From NCBI GenBank assembly GCA_020201035.1, contig JAIVHO010000041.1, positions 1-63,130 of the forward strand: 63,130 nucleotides of DNA, written 5' to 3'. A program made the position numbers and the translations under genes. Position 1 is the stretch's first letter. Each line of letters opens with the position of its first letter. Source of the DNA: Bacteroidales bacterium (GTDB taxonomy: Bacteria > Bacteroidota > Bacteroidia > Bacteroidales > VadinHA17). Below are positions 37,210 through 46,802 of the stretch, piece after piece. The notes under the pieces are model-generated. The model was not told the DNA's origin. It was given only the letters and a program-made list of their open reading frames with translations, and ran no database searches.

Positions 37210-37552
37210 CAATTTTATTGAGGCAAACAGGGAAATATTGAACTCTTTACATGATGATTATCACAATCTCAGACTCCAGGATGTTGTTACAAAACTTGGT
37301 GAAAGACATCCTATCCTTGTGTACAATAACAGGTTAATCCAGAACTATGATCCAATTTACCAGCATCCCGAAAACAAGGGAGCAATAGGGATAAGATCAC
37401 ACTTTTTTGCACCGTCAAAGTGGTTTTTAAATACTTCATACGATACATTCCATTTCAATATGGCAGTTGTATGGAGTATGATACTGATACTGTATCTGCT
37501 GCTTTACTTCAATACCGGAATGTCAATTGTAAATTTCTTCTCAAAAAAGTAG
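37133..37552 (+). pseudogene. C-terminal remainder of the ABC transporter in the +1 frame
   Basis: A 139-codon frame opening at GTG 37133, whose meaningful part begins about codon 24 (NHDNFIEANRE). It ends with a hydrophobic helix (VWSMILILYLLLYF) and IVNFFSKK, the expected last helix of an ABC-2 permease. Removing one A from AAA at 37201-37203 would fuse the two frames as ...SRD-NHDNFIE... . This could be a sequencing or assembly error, a true inactivating indel, or a slippery site. On its own it lacks a plausible translation start. Confidence 0.75.
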
Positions 37553-37613
37553 TCAAAATTCCGTTAAACAGTACCGGCAAATATTAAAGCCTTTTTTAAA
37601 CAGATTATTTTGC

Positions 37614-37621
37614 TATTTTTG
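37614..37621 (+). promoter_or_regulatory. Candidate -7 box for the lipoprotein pair
   Basis: TATTTTTG 24 bp upstream of the ATG at 37646; fits TAnnTTTG. No good -33 TTTG. Confidence 0.4.
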
Positions 37622-37645
37622 CATTGAGGGTTAAAGTGTAATTCT

Positions 37646-38563
37646 ATGAAAAATCTCTTCCAACCTATACTCTTCCTGACGATTATCATCCTTTTAGCCG
37701 GTTGCGGCAGTGGAAGCAACAAGAAGAATAATTCCTTTCAGTTTCCTGAAGCTGATTCCTTTCCGGTCAGTGAAGCTCAAAAACTTAGTCAGGAGGCCAT
37801 TGAGGATATTATTCAGAATATCAGTTCTCCGGTAGAAATTGCAATGCTGCTTCAGGCTCTGGAAGTTCCCTTTCTTGCTGAACACCTCGCATCCACCAGT
37901 AATGCAGAAAACCTAAGTACATCGTTTATTAAGGCTGTAAAACTTGGAGTCTACGGGGCAGATCTGGGGTATCTCAATATTTATGAAAAAACATCAACTG
38001 CGATTGATAACCTGACAACCATAAATAAGCTTGCTGATGAACTGAGAGTAGGTCAGTTTTTTGATTTTGAAACATTAAAATCACTGGCTGTCAACCGCAG
38101 CAATCTTGATTCCCTGATGTTTATGTCAGTTCATTCATATAACCTGATAGATGATTATCTTAGGGAGACCAACAGGGGGCACCTTTCGGCACTTATGATA
38201 ACCGGGGTATGGATTGAAGCGCAGTATCTTGCCTGCAAGGTGGTAGGTGATTACCCGCATGAAGAACTGAAGACCAGAATTGGTGAACAAAAGATAATAT
38301 TGAATGATCTGCTTATGCTGCTGGCTCCTTATCGTGAGTCAGGGCAGGACTATAGCAGACTTTACACAGATTTTGAACGCATTAAGGAAGCATATGCACC
38401 CGTTAAAATTACATACAGACCCGGAGAGTCTGAAACGGTTAATCAGGATGGCCGGCTTATTTTTATACAAAATGAAGAAAGTGTCATTGAGATGACCAGT
38501 GAGCAGATGAAGGAGATTATCCGGGTGACAACAGAGGTGCGAAACAGAATAATATCATATTAG
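37646..38563 (+). CDS. Putative lipoprotein, 305 aa, unknown function
   Basis: Signal sequence MKNLFQPILFLTIIILLAGC with the lipid-anchor Cys at residue 20 followed by Gly/Ser/Asn-rich spacer. The mature part is almost entirely alpha-helical by composition, with many Leu/Glu/Asp residues and no Cys apart from C197-like positions; no catalytic motif is seen. No family recognised. It ends 6 nt before the next exported gene, so the two probably form an operon and may act together. Confidence 0.75.
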   Translation: MKNLFQPILFLTIIILLAGCGSGSNKKNNSFQFPEADSFPVSEAQKLSQEAIEDIIQNISSPVEIAMLLQALEVPFLAEHLASTSNAENLSTSFIKAVKLGVYGADLGYLNIYEKTSTAIDNLTTINKLADELRVGQFFDFETLKSLAVNRSNLDSLMFMSVHSYNLIDDYLRETNRGHLSALMITGVWIEAQYLACKVVGDYPHEELKTRIGEQKIILNDLLMLLAPYRESGQDYSRLYTDFERIKEAYAPVKITYRPGESETVNQDGRLIFIQNEESVIEMTSEQMKEIIRVTTEVRNRIISY

Positions 38564-38569
38564 CCAGAT

Positions 38570-39004
38570 ATGAAGAAGCTTATATTATTATTATTTTCGG
38601 TGATATTCCTCTCTACCCTGATCAATGCACAGGACTATGAAGAGATGGTAAGCAGGTGCGCCCTGGGAGTGGGTGACAACACAACCTACCTGAAGGATTT
38701 TGTTATCAGACTGCCCGAAGGTATTAGTCAGGATGATAGTCCTGTACACAAGGCAAGTATCTATCTGATGAAGGGACAGAACTACCGGTTCACAATGTGT
38801 AATTCTGAAGAGACAAGAAGCGAACTCATTCTGACTGTTTACGACAGAAGCAAAATGCTTATCTCTACTTATGATAAGAAAACAGGAAATATTGTCCGGT
38901 CATTTGACTTTGCCTGTAACAAGACCGGGCTTTACCAGTTATGGTACACATTTAAGGAAGGGGAAAGTGGCAGCGGTGTTGGTATTGTTTCTCTGGTAAA
39001 ATAG
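38570..39004 (+). CDS. Small exported protein, 144 aa, unknown function
   Basis: Signal peptide MKKLILLLFSVIFLSTLINA (cleavage about residue 20, before QDYEE). The mature protein of about 124 residues is beta-rich, with three Cys residues and a C-terminal GSGVGIVSLVK. The pattern (LTVYDRSKMLIS, then YQLWYTF) resembles a small beta-sandwich that coats or binds a partner. No family recognised. Directly downstream of, and likely cotranscribed with, the 305-aa lipoprotein. Confidence 0.72.
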   Translation: MKKLILLLFSVIFLSTLINAQDYEEMVSRCALGVGDNTTYLKDFVIRLPEGISQDDSPVHKASIYLMKGQNYRFTMCNSEETRSELILTVYDRSKMLISTYDKKTGNIVRSFDFACNKTGLYQLWYTFKEGESGSGVGIVSLVK

Positions 39005-39012
39005 AATCCTGT

Positions 39013-39996
39013 TCAGAATACCTGCATTACTAATATTGAAATTAAGATAACTGCAAAAAGAGCATTTGCAGTTTTTTTGTTCCTTCTGAAGACAAGAAAG
39101 TGGGTAAGGAAATAGACAACAGGCAGAAGCATAAAATAGTAAATCTCTGCAGATACTGAAGGCAGGGCAATGAAAACAAGAAGAGCTGTCACAAATACCC
39201 ATATCATCAGGGAGAATGTTTTCCTTGACTTCACCTTTTTGGTATTAAAAACGGTAATAAGGTGAATTATGGAACCAATCAGCAATATCCCGATTACTGA
39301 AGCAACAGCAATCCCCTGCGGGCTCCATATATAATCAGGGGCCACCGCTTCAAAATTTACTGTCACAACATCTATCAGGGAAATAATATTGCCATCTAAA
39401 AGATAGTAAAGGGCGGCTGCAAGGATATACGGAGTAACGAGTCCTGACAGGGCAAGAAAAAGTTCCCGGATACCGACTGTCCTGAGAATGGCTATACCGG
39501 CTATAACCACAATAAAAAACCAAATTGAATTGAACCACAAAAAGCTTGCAAGACCTATAAGTAATGAGGCGTCAAAATAGTTATAGGCGATGCCCTGCCT
39601 CCTGTATGATCCTATAACCCTCTCAATGGCAAACAGCAACAGGATAACCGCAGGCAGTACCGGATTAAATCTCTGCAGTGAGGGAAACAGGCCCGACATC
39701 AATACGAAGAGTGAAGCAGGTAAAAATGTTCTCTCATTAATAAAGAAAACCCTTGTATTAAAATTAACCAGAAGAGCACCTGTTATAAAGACCAATACCA
39801 ATGCTGCAATTGTTGATAACAGTGGCCTTCCCTCAAAAAGGCTTATCAGAAGTGAATAAACCGGCATCGGTTCGCAATCAGGAACAATCATTATCTGACC
39901 GGGATCCATCAATGATCGCAGCCATACTGCTATTCCTGTCAGCAGTATAAAGAAAATAGTTACCGGGTCATGCCCCCTGAACAGTCTTAACACCAT
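39013..39996 (-). CDS. Polytopic membrane protein, DUF6427-like
   Basis: 327 residues with about nine hydrophobic helices and very short loops. The N-terminal MVLRLFRGHDPVTIFFILL and the overall length resemble the Bacteroidetes-specific DUF6427 family; this assignment is from memory and moderately secure. No motifs point to a reaction. It begins 2 nt after the purD stop and is the last gene of the minus-strand cluster that also holds DUF2723 and O-antigen ligase. It is convergent with 38570-39004 (8 bp between stops). Confidence 0.75.
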   Translation of the reverse strand: MVLRLFRGHDPVTIFFILLTGIAVWLRSLMDPGQIMIVPDCEPMPVYSLLISLFEGRPLLSTIAALVLVFITGALLVNFNTRVFFINERTFLPASLFVLMSGLFPSLQRFNPVLPAVILLLFAIERVIGSYRRQGIAYNYFDASLLIGLASFLWFNSIWFFIVVIAGIAILRTVGIRELFLALSGLVTPYILAAALYYLLDGNIISLIDVVTVNFEAVAPDYIWSPQGIAVASVIGILLIGSIIHLITVFNTKKVKSRKTFSLMIWVFVTALLVFIALPSVSAEIYYFMLLPVVYFLTHFLVFRRNKKTANALFAVILISILVMQVF

Positions 39997-39998
39997 TA

Positions 39999-41267
39999 TT
40001 ACAGATCAAATCCTATGTCTCTTCTGTAGCCCGCTCCCTCAAAGGATATCTTTTCAATACCAGAGTATGAAAGAGCCAGAGCCTCACCCATGGTGTGACC
40101 CCATGAGCTTACTGCCAGCACTCTTCCTCCTGATGTGACTGTTTTGTCACTATCCTTCCTTGTTCCTGCATGAAATACCACGCTGCCTGATACCTTCTCA
40201 ATACCTGAGATAACCTTTCCCTTTTCATAAGTGCCGGGGTAACCACCGGAAACCATCATAACCGTGGTAACATACCGCGGGTCAGTCTCAACCTTCATTC
40301 TGCCGAGTGATCCATCATTAACAGATAAAAGAAGATCTGTCAGACTACTCCTTATTCTGGGAATAATTACCTCTGCTTCAGGATCCCCCAGCCTTACATT
40401 ATACTCTATAACATAGGGATCATCACCACATTTAATCAGCCCGAAGAATATAAATCCCCGGTATGAGATATTTTCAGAGGCCAGACCTTCAACAGTAGGC
40501 CGGATGATACGCCTTTCAACCTTGTCCATAAACTCCCTGTCAGCAAAAGGCACAGGTGAAACTGCTCCCATCCCTCCGGTATTGAGTCCGGAATCCCCTT
40601 CACCAATACGTTTATAATCCTTGGCTTCCGGAAGAATCCTGTAAGATATCCCGTCAGTAAGCACAAAAACAGAGAGTTCGATGCCCTCCATAAACTCCTC
40701 AATCACTACCTTTCGTCCGGCCGCACCAAACTTTCCACCAAACATCCCTTCAAGTTCCGTTACAGCATCCGCATAATCATCCAATATTACGACTCCCTTC
40801 CCGGCTGCCAGTCCGTCCGCCTTCAGCACATAGGGAGTCTTCATTGTTTTCATAAACTCTTTGGCCTCTTCCAACTCTCCTTCAATAAATGTCCCGTAGC
40901 CAGCAGTTGGAATACCATGCCGCTTCATGAACTCCTTGGCAAAATGTTTGCTTCCCTCCAGCATGGATCCCTGTGCGGACGGTCCAATAAGGATAACATC
41001 CTTCATCTCTTCATCGGATGAGAAATAGTCAGCTATCCCCCTTACAAGAGGTGCTTCTGATCCTACGATCACCATACCAATGTTATGGCATATTACTTCT
41101 CTCTTCACCTCATCAAAATGTTCAGGATCTATATCCAGATTCACTGCTATCTCTGAAGTACCGGCATTTCCGGGGGCAACAAAAATCTTTCCGTCAGTTT
41201 CGCCCTGTGAAAGTTTCCATGCCAGAGCATGCTCCCTTCCTCCCGATCCAAGTATAAGTATATTCAT
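39999..41267 (-). CDS. purD: Phosphoribosylamine-glycine ligase
   Basis: 422 residues, ATP-grasp enzyme of purine synthesis, second step. Seen: N-terminal LILGSGGREHALAWKL, the ATP-grasp loop GKGVVILDD, GGMGAVSPVPF, and the Mg site RLGDPEAEVIIPR. The usual length. Embedded in an envelope-glycan cluster: 19 nt after the DUF2723 stop and 2 nt before the membrane protein gene, so presumably cotranscribed with them. Confidence 0.97.
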   Translation of the reverse strand: MNILILGSGGREHALAWKLSQGETDGKIFVAPGNAGTSEIAVNLDIDPEHFDEVKREVICHNIGMVIVGSEAPLVRGIADYFSSDEEMKDVILIGPSAQGSMLEGSKHFAKEFMKRHGIPTAGYGTFIEGELEEAKEFMKTMKTPYVLKADGLAAGKGVVILDDYADAVTELEGMFGGKFGAAGRKVVIEEFMEGIELSVFVLTDGISYRILPEAKDYKRIGEGDSGLNTGGMGAVSPVPFADREFMDKVERRIIRPTVEGLASENISYRGFIFFGLIKCGDDPYVIEYNVRLGDPEAEVIIPRIRSSLTDLLLSVNDGSLGRMKVETDPRYVTTVMMVSGGYPGTYEKGKVISGIEKVSGSVVFHAGTRKDSDKTVTSGGRVLAVSSWGHTMGEALALSYSGIEKISFEGAGYRRDIGFDL

Positions 41268-41286
41268 AATTCCTGCTTAAATTTTC

Positions 41287-44200
41287 TCAATTTGGCCTTA
41301 TCGATCCGCTTCTGCCATAAAGTTCATTATAGTACCTGTCAATATTGACTCCAATTGCCTCTTCAAGTTCAGAGAAAGTCTTTGTAACCGCAAGGTTATA
41401 GAGTGATATAAGTGACTGCATATTGAGTGCAATGGTATAATCCATATCATAACGTCTCGGCATATCCAGTGAAGTAACAAACTCAAGATACTCCTCTGCC
41501 CTGGAGGCAATCTTAATGGCCAGCACCTTTGCTCCTTCAATATCCCCGGATGCCACCATAGCATCCACAAGGTTTACCGAATAGTAATCATGGGGCAACT
41601 TCTCCGATGGTATCACTTCTTCGGCCCTTGCCACCACTTCTGCTGACCTCACTGTATCTCCTTCCATTGCCAGCGAATAGGCAAGCACACCAAACATCCG
41701 CCTGAAATTACTGAACATCCGTCTGTTAACCTCATCCAGATAGACACCGGGATCTGCAGCATTACCCCAGGTAAACTTATTCATAACGTTGTCATACATG
41801 GTTCTGGTGTCTATAAAACCGCCGTCCATTGTTCTGGTACCTGTTGTATCAAGTGGGACCAGCCTGTAGGCCAGACCCTCCATCTGGAAAAACCTGTCGA
41901 GGCCGCTGTAATTATCGGGAGGAACCGTTGTTGCATAATAGATTGGACGTGACCACTCACCGGTAGCAATAAGATCCATCACAGCCAGGTCATTCTTATA
42001 TAGCTCCTGTTTGGGAAACTCCCATATAATTTCATCAACCATCCTGTCGGTCTGATACTCCTTAACCGTTCCATTATCAATAACAGTAGCAGAATCAACA
42101 GGAATAAGAAATTTATTTGCGGGTATATAGTTATAAAAATCACCACGTCCTGATACATCGATAAGAGCCTGCCGCTCATCAAGACCGGCAAATCTTACAA
42201 GTTCCCTGATATCAAATGGCCTTTCCATCCTGTCAATAACCGGCAGTTGCTCACGCACTCCCGGCCTGTATTTCTCAGAACCCAGCGAAAATGGCAGCGG
42301 ATCGGATTCATAGGCTTTCTTTCGGAGCATATCAATATACCATCCTGCGGAGATATAACTGAGATTGGCCACCCTGACATCCGTCCTTATACCTTCAACA
42401 TCCTGAGCATACCATACAGGAAAGGAGTCGTTATCCCCATAAGTAAAAAGTATTGCGTTGGTATCACAGCTCATCAGATAATTGGCCCCGATATCCCTGG
42501 CTGTATATCTGCCTGAGCGATTATGATCATCCAGATTCTCTGATGCAAGCAGGACAGGAGCTGCCATAAGAGATATAAGCAGTGCTGATGCAAGTGATAT
42601 ACCCTTTCCTGCAAATCTTCTAAAAAGATCATACAAAAACAATAAACCCATTCCAACCCAGATGGAGAAGGCATAAAACGATCCGGAATAGGCATAATCC
42701 CTTTCCCTGGGTTGAAGAGGATTCTGATTAAGGTAGACAATTATTGCAAGTCCGGTCATTATAAAAAGAAGTGTCACCACCATAAAGCCGTTACGTCCCT
42801 TTCTGTAATGCCACACCATCCCCATCAGTCCGAGGAGAAGCGGAAGGAAGTAGTATCTATTGTTTGCCGGGTTATCACGGAGTTCCTGAGGCAGCTTTTC
42901 CTGTGGTCCGAGCCTGGAGGAGTCAATTGCCCCTATCCCGCTCACCCAGTTGCCATGAATTACATTTCCGTTGCCCTGGATATCATTCTGCCTGCCGGCG
43001 AAATTCCACATAAAGTATCGCCAGTACATAAACCCCACCTGATACTGGAAAAAGAATTTCAGGTTTTCACCGAATGAGGGAAGGATATACTCTCTCTGTT
43101 GGCCCGAGGTATTGATCACAACTCTCTCCCCCTTTATATCAGCCCAGTATTCATACTCCCGTATATGTCTTGGGTCACTGCTGTACATGCGGGGAAAAAA
43201 TGTGGTAAAACGTTTATCAAATTCATATTCATTTCTGGAGTAGCCGGTATATTTTCCGTTATCCCTGATATATCCGGCGGTCTTCTTTTTTACGCTTACC
43301 ACCGGAGCAGAATAGTATTCGCCTTTAAAAAGAGGGACTGATCCATACTGCTCCCGGTTAACATAATAGATCATTGAAAACAGATCTGACGGGTTATTCT
43401 GATTCATCGGTGGTTCTGCATTGGCCCTTATCATGATCATTGCATAGGAGGAGTAGCCAAGAAGAATTACGGCAAAAATCGTTACTACCCAGTTAAGAAT
43501 AACTTTTCTCTTTTTCAGCGAGTACCTGATCCCGAAGACCAGCAACCCTACCAGAACGATCAGATAGAAATAGAGTCCGGTATTATACGGCAATCCCATC
43601 CCGTTTACAAACAGCAATTCAAACCAGCCCGCAACTTTTACTGTATAGGGCAAAAATATAAATACCAGAAATCCGATTATTGCTGCCGAAAGAAGAAGGT
43701 TTATCAGGATACCCCTGGCGGTTGGCTGATTATGCTTAAAATAATATACCAGTACTATCGCAGGTATAACCAAAAGATTGAGAAGATGCACGCCTGTTGA
43801 GAGTCCCATCAGGTAGGCAATCAGAATTATCCATCTGCCGCTCCTTGAAGGATCGGTTTCATTTTCCCATTTAAGTATTGCCCAGAAGACTACTGCAGTA
43901 AACAGGGAAGATGTGGCATACACCTCGCCCTCCACAGCCGAAAACCAGAAAGTATCTGAAAAAGCATAGGCAAGAGCCGCCACAACCCCTGCCGCCATTG
44001 CCGGAATAAAAGAGCCATTATCATTATTGCCGGCCGAGGTGCTGACACGCCTGACAAGGTGCACCACCGACCAGTACAGAAACATAATTGTAAATGCACT
44101 GGCCAGGGCTGACATTATATTAACCATTAACGCTGCCTTTGACTGGTCTCCGAAAGCAAACAGTGTAAACACCCTGGCAACAATCAAAAAGAAGGGAGCA

Positions 44201-44364
44201 CCTGGAGGATGACCAACCTGCATCTTCCAGGCAGAAAGTATAAATTCACCACAATCCCAGAAGCTCACCGTTGGTTCTACTGTTAGGAGATAGACTGTTG
44301 CCGAAATGGCAAACATTAACCAGCCCGTTAAAATATTGACTCTTTTAAAGATATGACTCTCCAT
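41287..44364 (-). CDS. DUF2723 large membrane protein, GT-C-like glycosyltransferase
   Basis: 1025 residues. The N-terminal DUF2723 domain (about 10-170) includes the family hallmark FWDCGEFILSAWKMQVGHPP, whose early Asp/Glu pair resembles the catalytic acidic motif of protein O-mannosyltransferase-like GT-C enzymes. About twelve membrane helices are spread through residues 12-640, followed by a large soluble domain (about 640-1025) rich in DNFSP-like and Tyr motifs, presumably periplasmic. The family is common in Bacteroidetes and is thought to act in protein or surface glycan transfer. It is 47 nt downstream of the methylpurine glycosylase gene and 19 nt upstream of purD. Confidence 0.9.
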   Translation of the reverse strand: MESHIFKRVNILTGWLMFAISATVYLLTVEPTVSFWDCGEFILSAWKMQVGHPPGAPFFLIVARVFTLFAFGDQSKAALMVNIMSALASAFTIMFLYWSVVHLVRRVSTSAGNNDNGSFIPAMAAGVVAALAYAFSDTFWFSAVEGEVYATSSLFTAVVFWAILKWENETDPSRSGRWIILIAYLMGLSTGVHLLNLLVIPAIVLVYYFKHNQPTARGILINLLLSAAIIGFLVFIFLPYTVKVAGWFELLFVNGMGLPYNTGLYFYLIVLVGLLVFGIRYSLKKRKVILNWVVTIFAVILLGYSSYAMIMIRANAEPPMNQNNPSDLFSMIYYVNREQYGSVPLFKGEYYSAPVVSVKKKTAGYIRDNGKYTGYSRNEYEFDKRFTTFFPRMYSSDPRHIREYEYWADIKGERVVINTSGQQREYILPSFGENLKFFFQYQVGFMYWRYFMWNFAGRQNDIQGNGNVIHGNWVSGIGAIDSSRLGPQEKLPQELRDNPANNRYYFLPLLLGLMGMVWHYRKGRNGFMVVTLLFIMTGLAIIVYLNQNPLQPRERDYAYSGSFYAFSIWVGMGLLFLYDLFRRFAGKGISLASALLISLMAAPVLLASENLDDHNRSGRYTARDIGANYLMSCDTNAILFTYGDNDSFPVWYAQDVEGIRTDVRVANLSYISAGWYIDMLRKKAYESDPLPFSLGSEKYRPGVREQLPVIDRMERPFDIRELVRFAGLDERQALIDVSGRGDFYNYIPANKFLIPVDSATVIDNGTVKEYQTDRMVDEIIWEFPKQELYKNDLAVMDLIATGEWSRPIYYATTVPPDNYSGLDRFFQMEGLAYRLVPLDTTGTRTMDGGFIDTRTMYDNVMNKFTWGNAADPGVYLDEVNRRMFSNFRRMFGVLAYSLAMEGDTVRSAEVVARAEEVIPSEKLPHDYYSVNLVDAMVASGDIEGAKVLAIKIASRAEEYLEFVTSLDMPRRYDMDYTIALNMQSLISLYNLAVTKTFSELEEAIGVNIDRYYNELYGRSGSIRPN

Positions 44365-44411
44365 TTTCTGTGTCTCTTTTTTTCAGGGGTAAAGATATTC
44401 ATTTACTGAAA

Positions 44412-44921
44412 TTAAGGAATAAAATATCGCCATGGTTTGCTTATCCAGGGTTCTCCTGCATAATCAATCCCTATACGGGGAGAGGTGGAAATTTCCGGTA
44501 CGGCACCTCTGTCTTCAACCTTTATCAGATGGGAGCATGTAATATCAATCCCATTCCATGACCTGTCAATCTGCAGTGACTTTGTGAGTCGGCCCGGACC
44601 GCTTACCCCCTCAATCCCCCTGATAAGTACAGCCTGAGGGTTCCCCTCCTCTCCTGTGACAATATTAAGCATCCAGTGAATACCATATACAAGATAGATA
44701 TAGAGGAGTCCTCCCCTCTCATACATCACCGAAGTACGTGCTGTTCTGCCGCGTGAGGCATGGCATGCCATATCTGTTTCCCCCCGGTAAGCCTCTGCCT
44801 CGGTAATCATAAAATCTCTTTTAACCGCAGGAGTACCTATAATAAGGTATTTCCCCGGCAGGTCAGGTGCAACATCCAGCACATCCCTGATAAAAAATTC
44901 TCTTCCAAGCTTTATCGCCAT
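44412..44921 (-). CDS. mpg: Methylpurine-DNA glycosylase (AAG/MPG family)
   Basis: 169 residues, somewhat shorter than the roughly 200 usual in bacteria. Excises alkylated purines such as 3-methyladenine and hypoxanthine. Visible motifs: ITEAEAYRGETDMACHA with the catalytic Glu and the conserved Asp/His, GRTART, MYERGGLLYIYLVYGIHWMLNIVT, and SGPGRLTKSL. A short C-terminus (WRYFIP) closes the fold. Upstream of DUF2723 on the same strand; likely the second gene of the minus-strand operon after O-antigen ligase (123 bp gap). Confidence 0.93.
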   Translation of the reverse strand: MAIKLGREFFIRDVLDVAPDLPGKYLIIGTPAVKRDFMITEAEAYRGETDMACHASRGRTARTSVMYERGGLLYIYLVYGIHWMLNIVTGEEGNPQAVLIRGIEGVSGPGRLTKSLQIDRSWNGIDITCSHLIKVEDRGAVPEISTSPRIGIDYAGEPWISKPWRYFIP

Positions 44922-45044
44922 AAGTTAACTCTGCTTATTTATCCGGCCTTATAATCTGCTGGTCAGCTGTCATAACTCTTTCAATTCATCTGGTTTAATT
45001 CAAAAGAATAATCATTCCCCGCGACAGTGAACCTGTAACGGAGA

Positions 45045-46802
45045 TCATCCTGAAATAATTCCCTTCCCCCGTGTGAAGGGTGTTCCATCTCCTTTTCCAT
45101 AGGGGCTCATAAAGAGGGAATAGAAGAGTGCAAAAAAAGTTACACCGGTATGTGTTTCAAGTGTATCCTCCGTCAGCATAGACAAAAATATAATCAGGAA
45201 AAAAAAGAAGAAAAGCCTTTTCCTGAAGCTGCCTGAAACAGCTGCAGGCAATAACATAAAGAGCCAGAAAAGAGTTGCCCCCATTAGCCCGAATGTACCT
45301 AAAGAGGTAAGGTACTGATTATGGGGCAACCGTCTGAACTCAGGATCAAGTATTGTCTGGTCAGCCACATACTGACGGGCTACCTCGTTATTATAATCTC
45401 CTGTGCCAGTCCCAAACAGAGGACTCCGGATAAACACCCTCCATCCGTTCCTGAAAAAACAGAGCCGTTGTGTCACTGAATGTCCCTGGGGATTTCCCCC
45501 GCTGACATAATGATCTATCTGCCATACTATTTCGTAAATCCGGTCGTGCAAACCCGATCCGTCAAGGTAATTTCTGTTTGCATATCCCTGTTCTATCAGC
45601 CTGATATCCTCCTGAGAGAGTGATTCCACACCGGCCGAATCCTTCCTTAGCCCCATGGATGTCAGATACCTTATAAGGGTAAATCTGAGTTCATGTCCCA
45701 GGCTGTCATATCCGTTGTAGGGGATAGTGCTGACTCTGTTCCAGCCTTCGGCCAGCTCCTCCTCGCAGATATAATTCCATGTGTAATACCCGTTTTCACG
45801 TCCATAAAGGCCGGTATGATGCGTATAGTCTCTGCCAGATGGAGTTCTTGCGCTATAGTCGGGCAGCGCCTGTTCCTTCATTGTCAGGTAGTCAAGCACA
45901 ATCCCTGAAACATAAACAGCAGGAAGAGTAACAATGAGGATGGTTACTGCCAGGGCACCTATTCGTAGAAAGAGTTTCCCGCTCCTGATAACATAAATAA
46001 TAATGGCTGAAACCATAAGTATCATCAGAAGTGCCAGTCCGGTCAGGGAAGACATAAAAACCATATAAGTCACAAGCCAACCCGATAGTACAAATACTCC
46101 TGCTTTGATGGCAGGATGTGTGATAATGCGCTCTGCCAGAGCATCTGTCAATACTACCAGGGCAAGACATATCATAAGAGACATCCTGATATGTGATATA
46201 AACGGAGAAAGTTCCCGGGTATTAAGAAGGAGAGCATCGTTTCGGTAAAAGAGAAAAACTCCGGCAAATGAAGAGATAGTTACTCCCACAATAAAGGAGA
46301 ACAGCATCACCCTTAACTCCTTGATGGTAATGGCGGGTGCAGTAAAAACAACAAAAGGTATTACCACGAGCGGCAGTCTCAGCCTCAGACTATGAAGGGC
46401 AGATACTGTATCAGAGCTGTTGAGTACCCATAAAATGTAAACCAGATATCCGCCAAGGAGGATAAGCATAGGGTTCTGAAACCTGCGAACAATCACTCCT
46501 GGTCTGGCAACGGCCATAATAACATGGTTTACAAGCAAAAAAATGGTAAAAACCGAGGTAAGAAACTCAGACAGGGGAAGAGAGAATGCTATTCCTGAAA
46601 GGCAGATAATATAAATCATCCTGACTGTACCCATCACTGCATCCTTATTGCCAAATCCGTATTTCATCTTAACCCTGTCAGTTAGTTGCTTTTCTTTGAG
46701 CTGTTTATAATCTTTCACAACTATGGGGGTAACTACCCGCCACTTCCCGGCAAACTCAGGGCTGCTTTCCACTATCAGGATATGCTCAGCAAAAAGAAGC
46801 AT
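45045..46802 (-). CDS. O-antigen ligase family (Wzy_C) membrane protein
   Basis: 585 residues as the longest frame. About ten or eleven membrane helices start near residue 63; a large periplasmic loop (about 300-480) carries the RVFIRSPLFGTGTGDYNNEV and HNQYLTSLGTFG signatures of WaaL/Wzy_C proteins. Role: transfer or polymerisation of surface glycan on lipid carrier at the periplasmic face. Start uncertain: ATG 46802 gives a 45-residue soluble leader with protein-like codon use (HILIVESSPEFAGKW), ATG 46667 (MKYGFG) would start just before the first helix. The leader might be a remnant of a second domain. Confidence 0.85.
   Translation of the reverse strand: MLLFAEHILIVESSPEFAGKWRVVTPIVVKDYKQLKEKQLTDRVKMKYGFGNKDAVMGTVRMIYIICLSGIAFSLPLSEFLTSVFTIFLLVNHVIMAVARPGVIVRRFQNPMLILLGGYLVYILWVLNSSDTVSALHSLRLRLPLVVIPFVVFTAPAITIKELRVMLFSFIVGVTISSFAGVFLFYRNDALLLNTRELSPFISHIRMSLMICLALVVLTDALAERIITHPAIKAGVFVLSGWLVTYMVFMSSLTGLALLMILMVSAIIIYVIRSGKLFLRIGALAVTILIVTLPAVYVSGIVLDYLTMKEQALPDYSARTPSGRDYTHHTGLYGRENGYYTWNYICEEELAEGWNRVSTIPYNGYDSLGHELRFTLIRYLTSMGLRKDSAGVESLSQEDIRLIEQGYANRNYLDGSGLHDRIYEIVWQIDHYVSGGNPQGHSVTQRLCFFRNGWRVFIRSPLFGTGTGDYNNEVARQYVADQTILDPEFRRLPHNQYLTSLGTFGLMGATLFWLFMLLPAAVSGSFRKRLFFFFFLIIFLSMLTEDTLETHTGVTFFALFYSLFMSPYGKGDGTPFTRGKGIISG

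Noticed and set aside
37207..37212. Programmed +1 frameshift at CCA-TGA-C
   Set aside because: Not fully rejected, but there is no upstream Shine-Dalgarno-like stimulator as in prfB, and a one-base A-run indel explains the break more simply.
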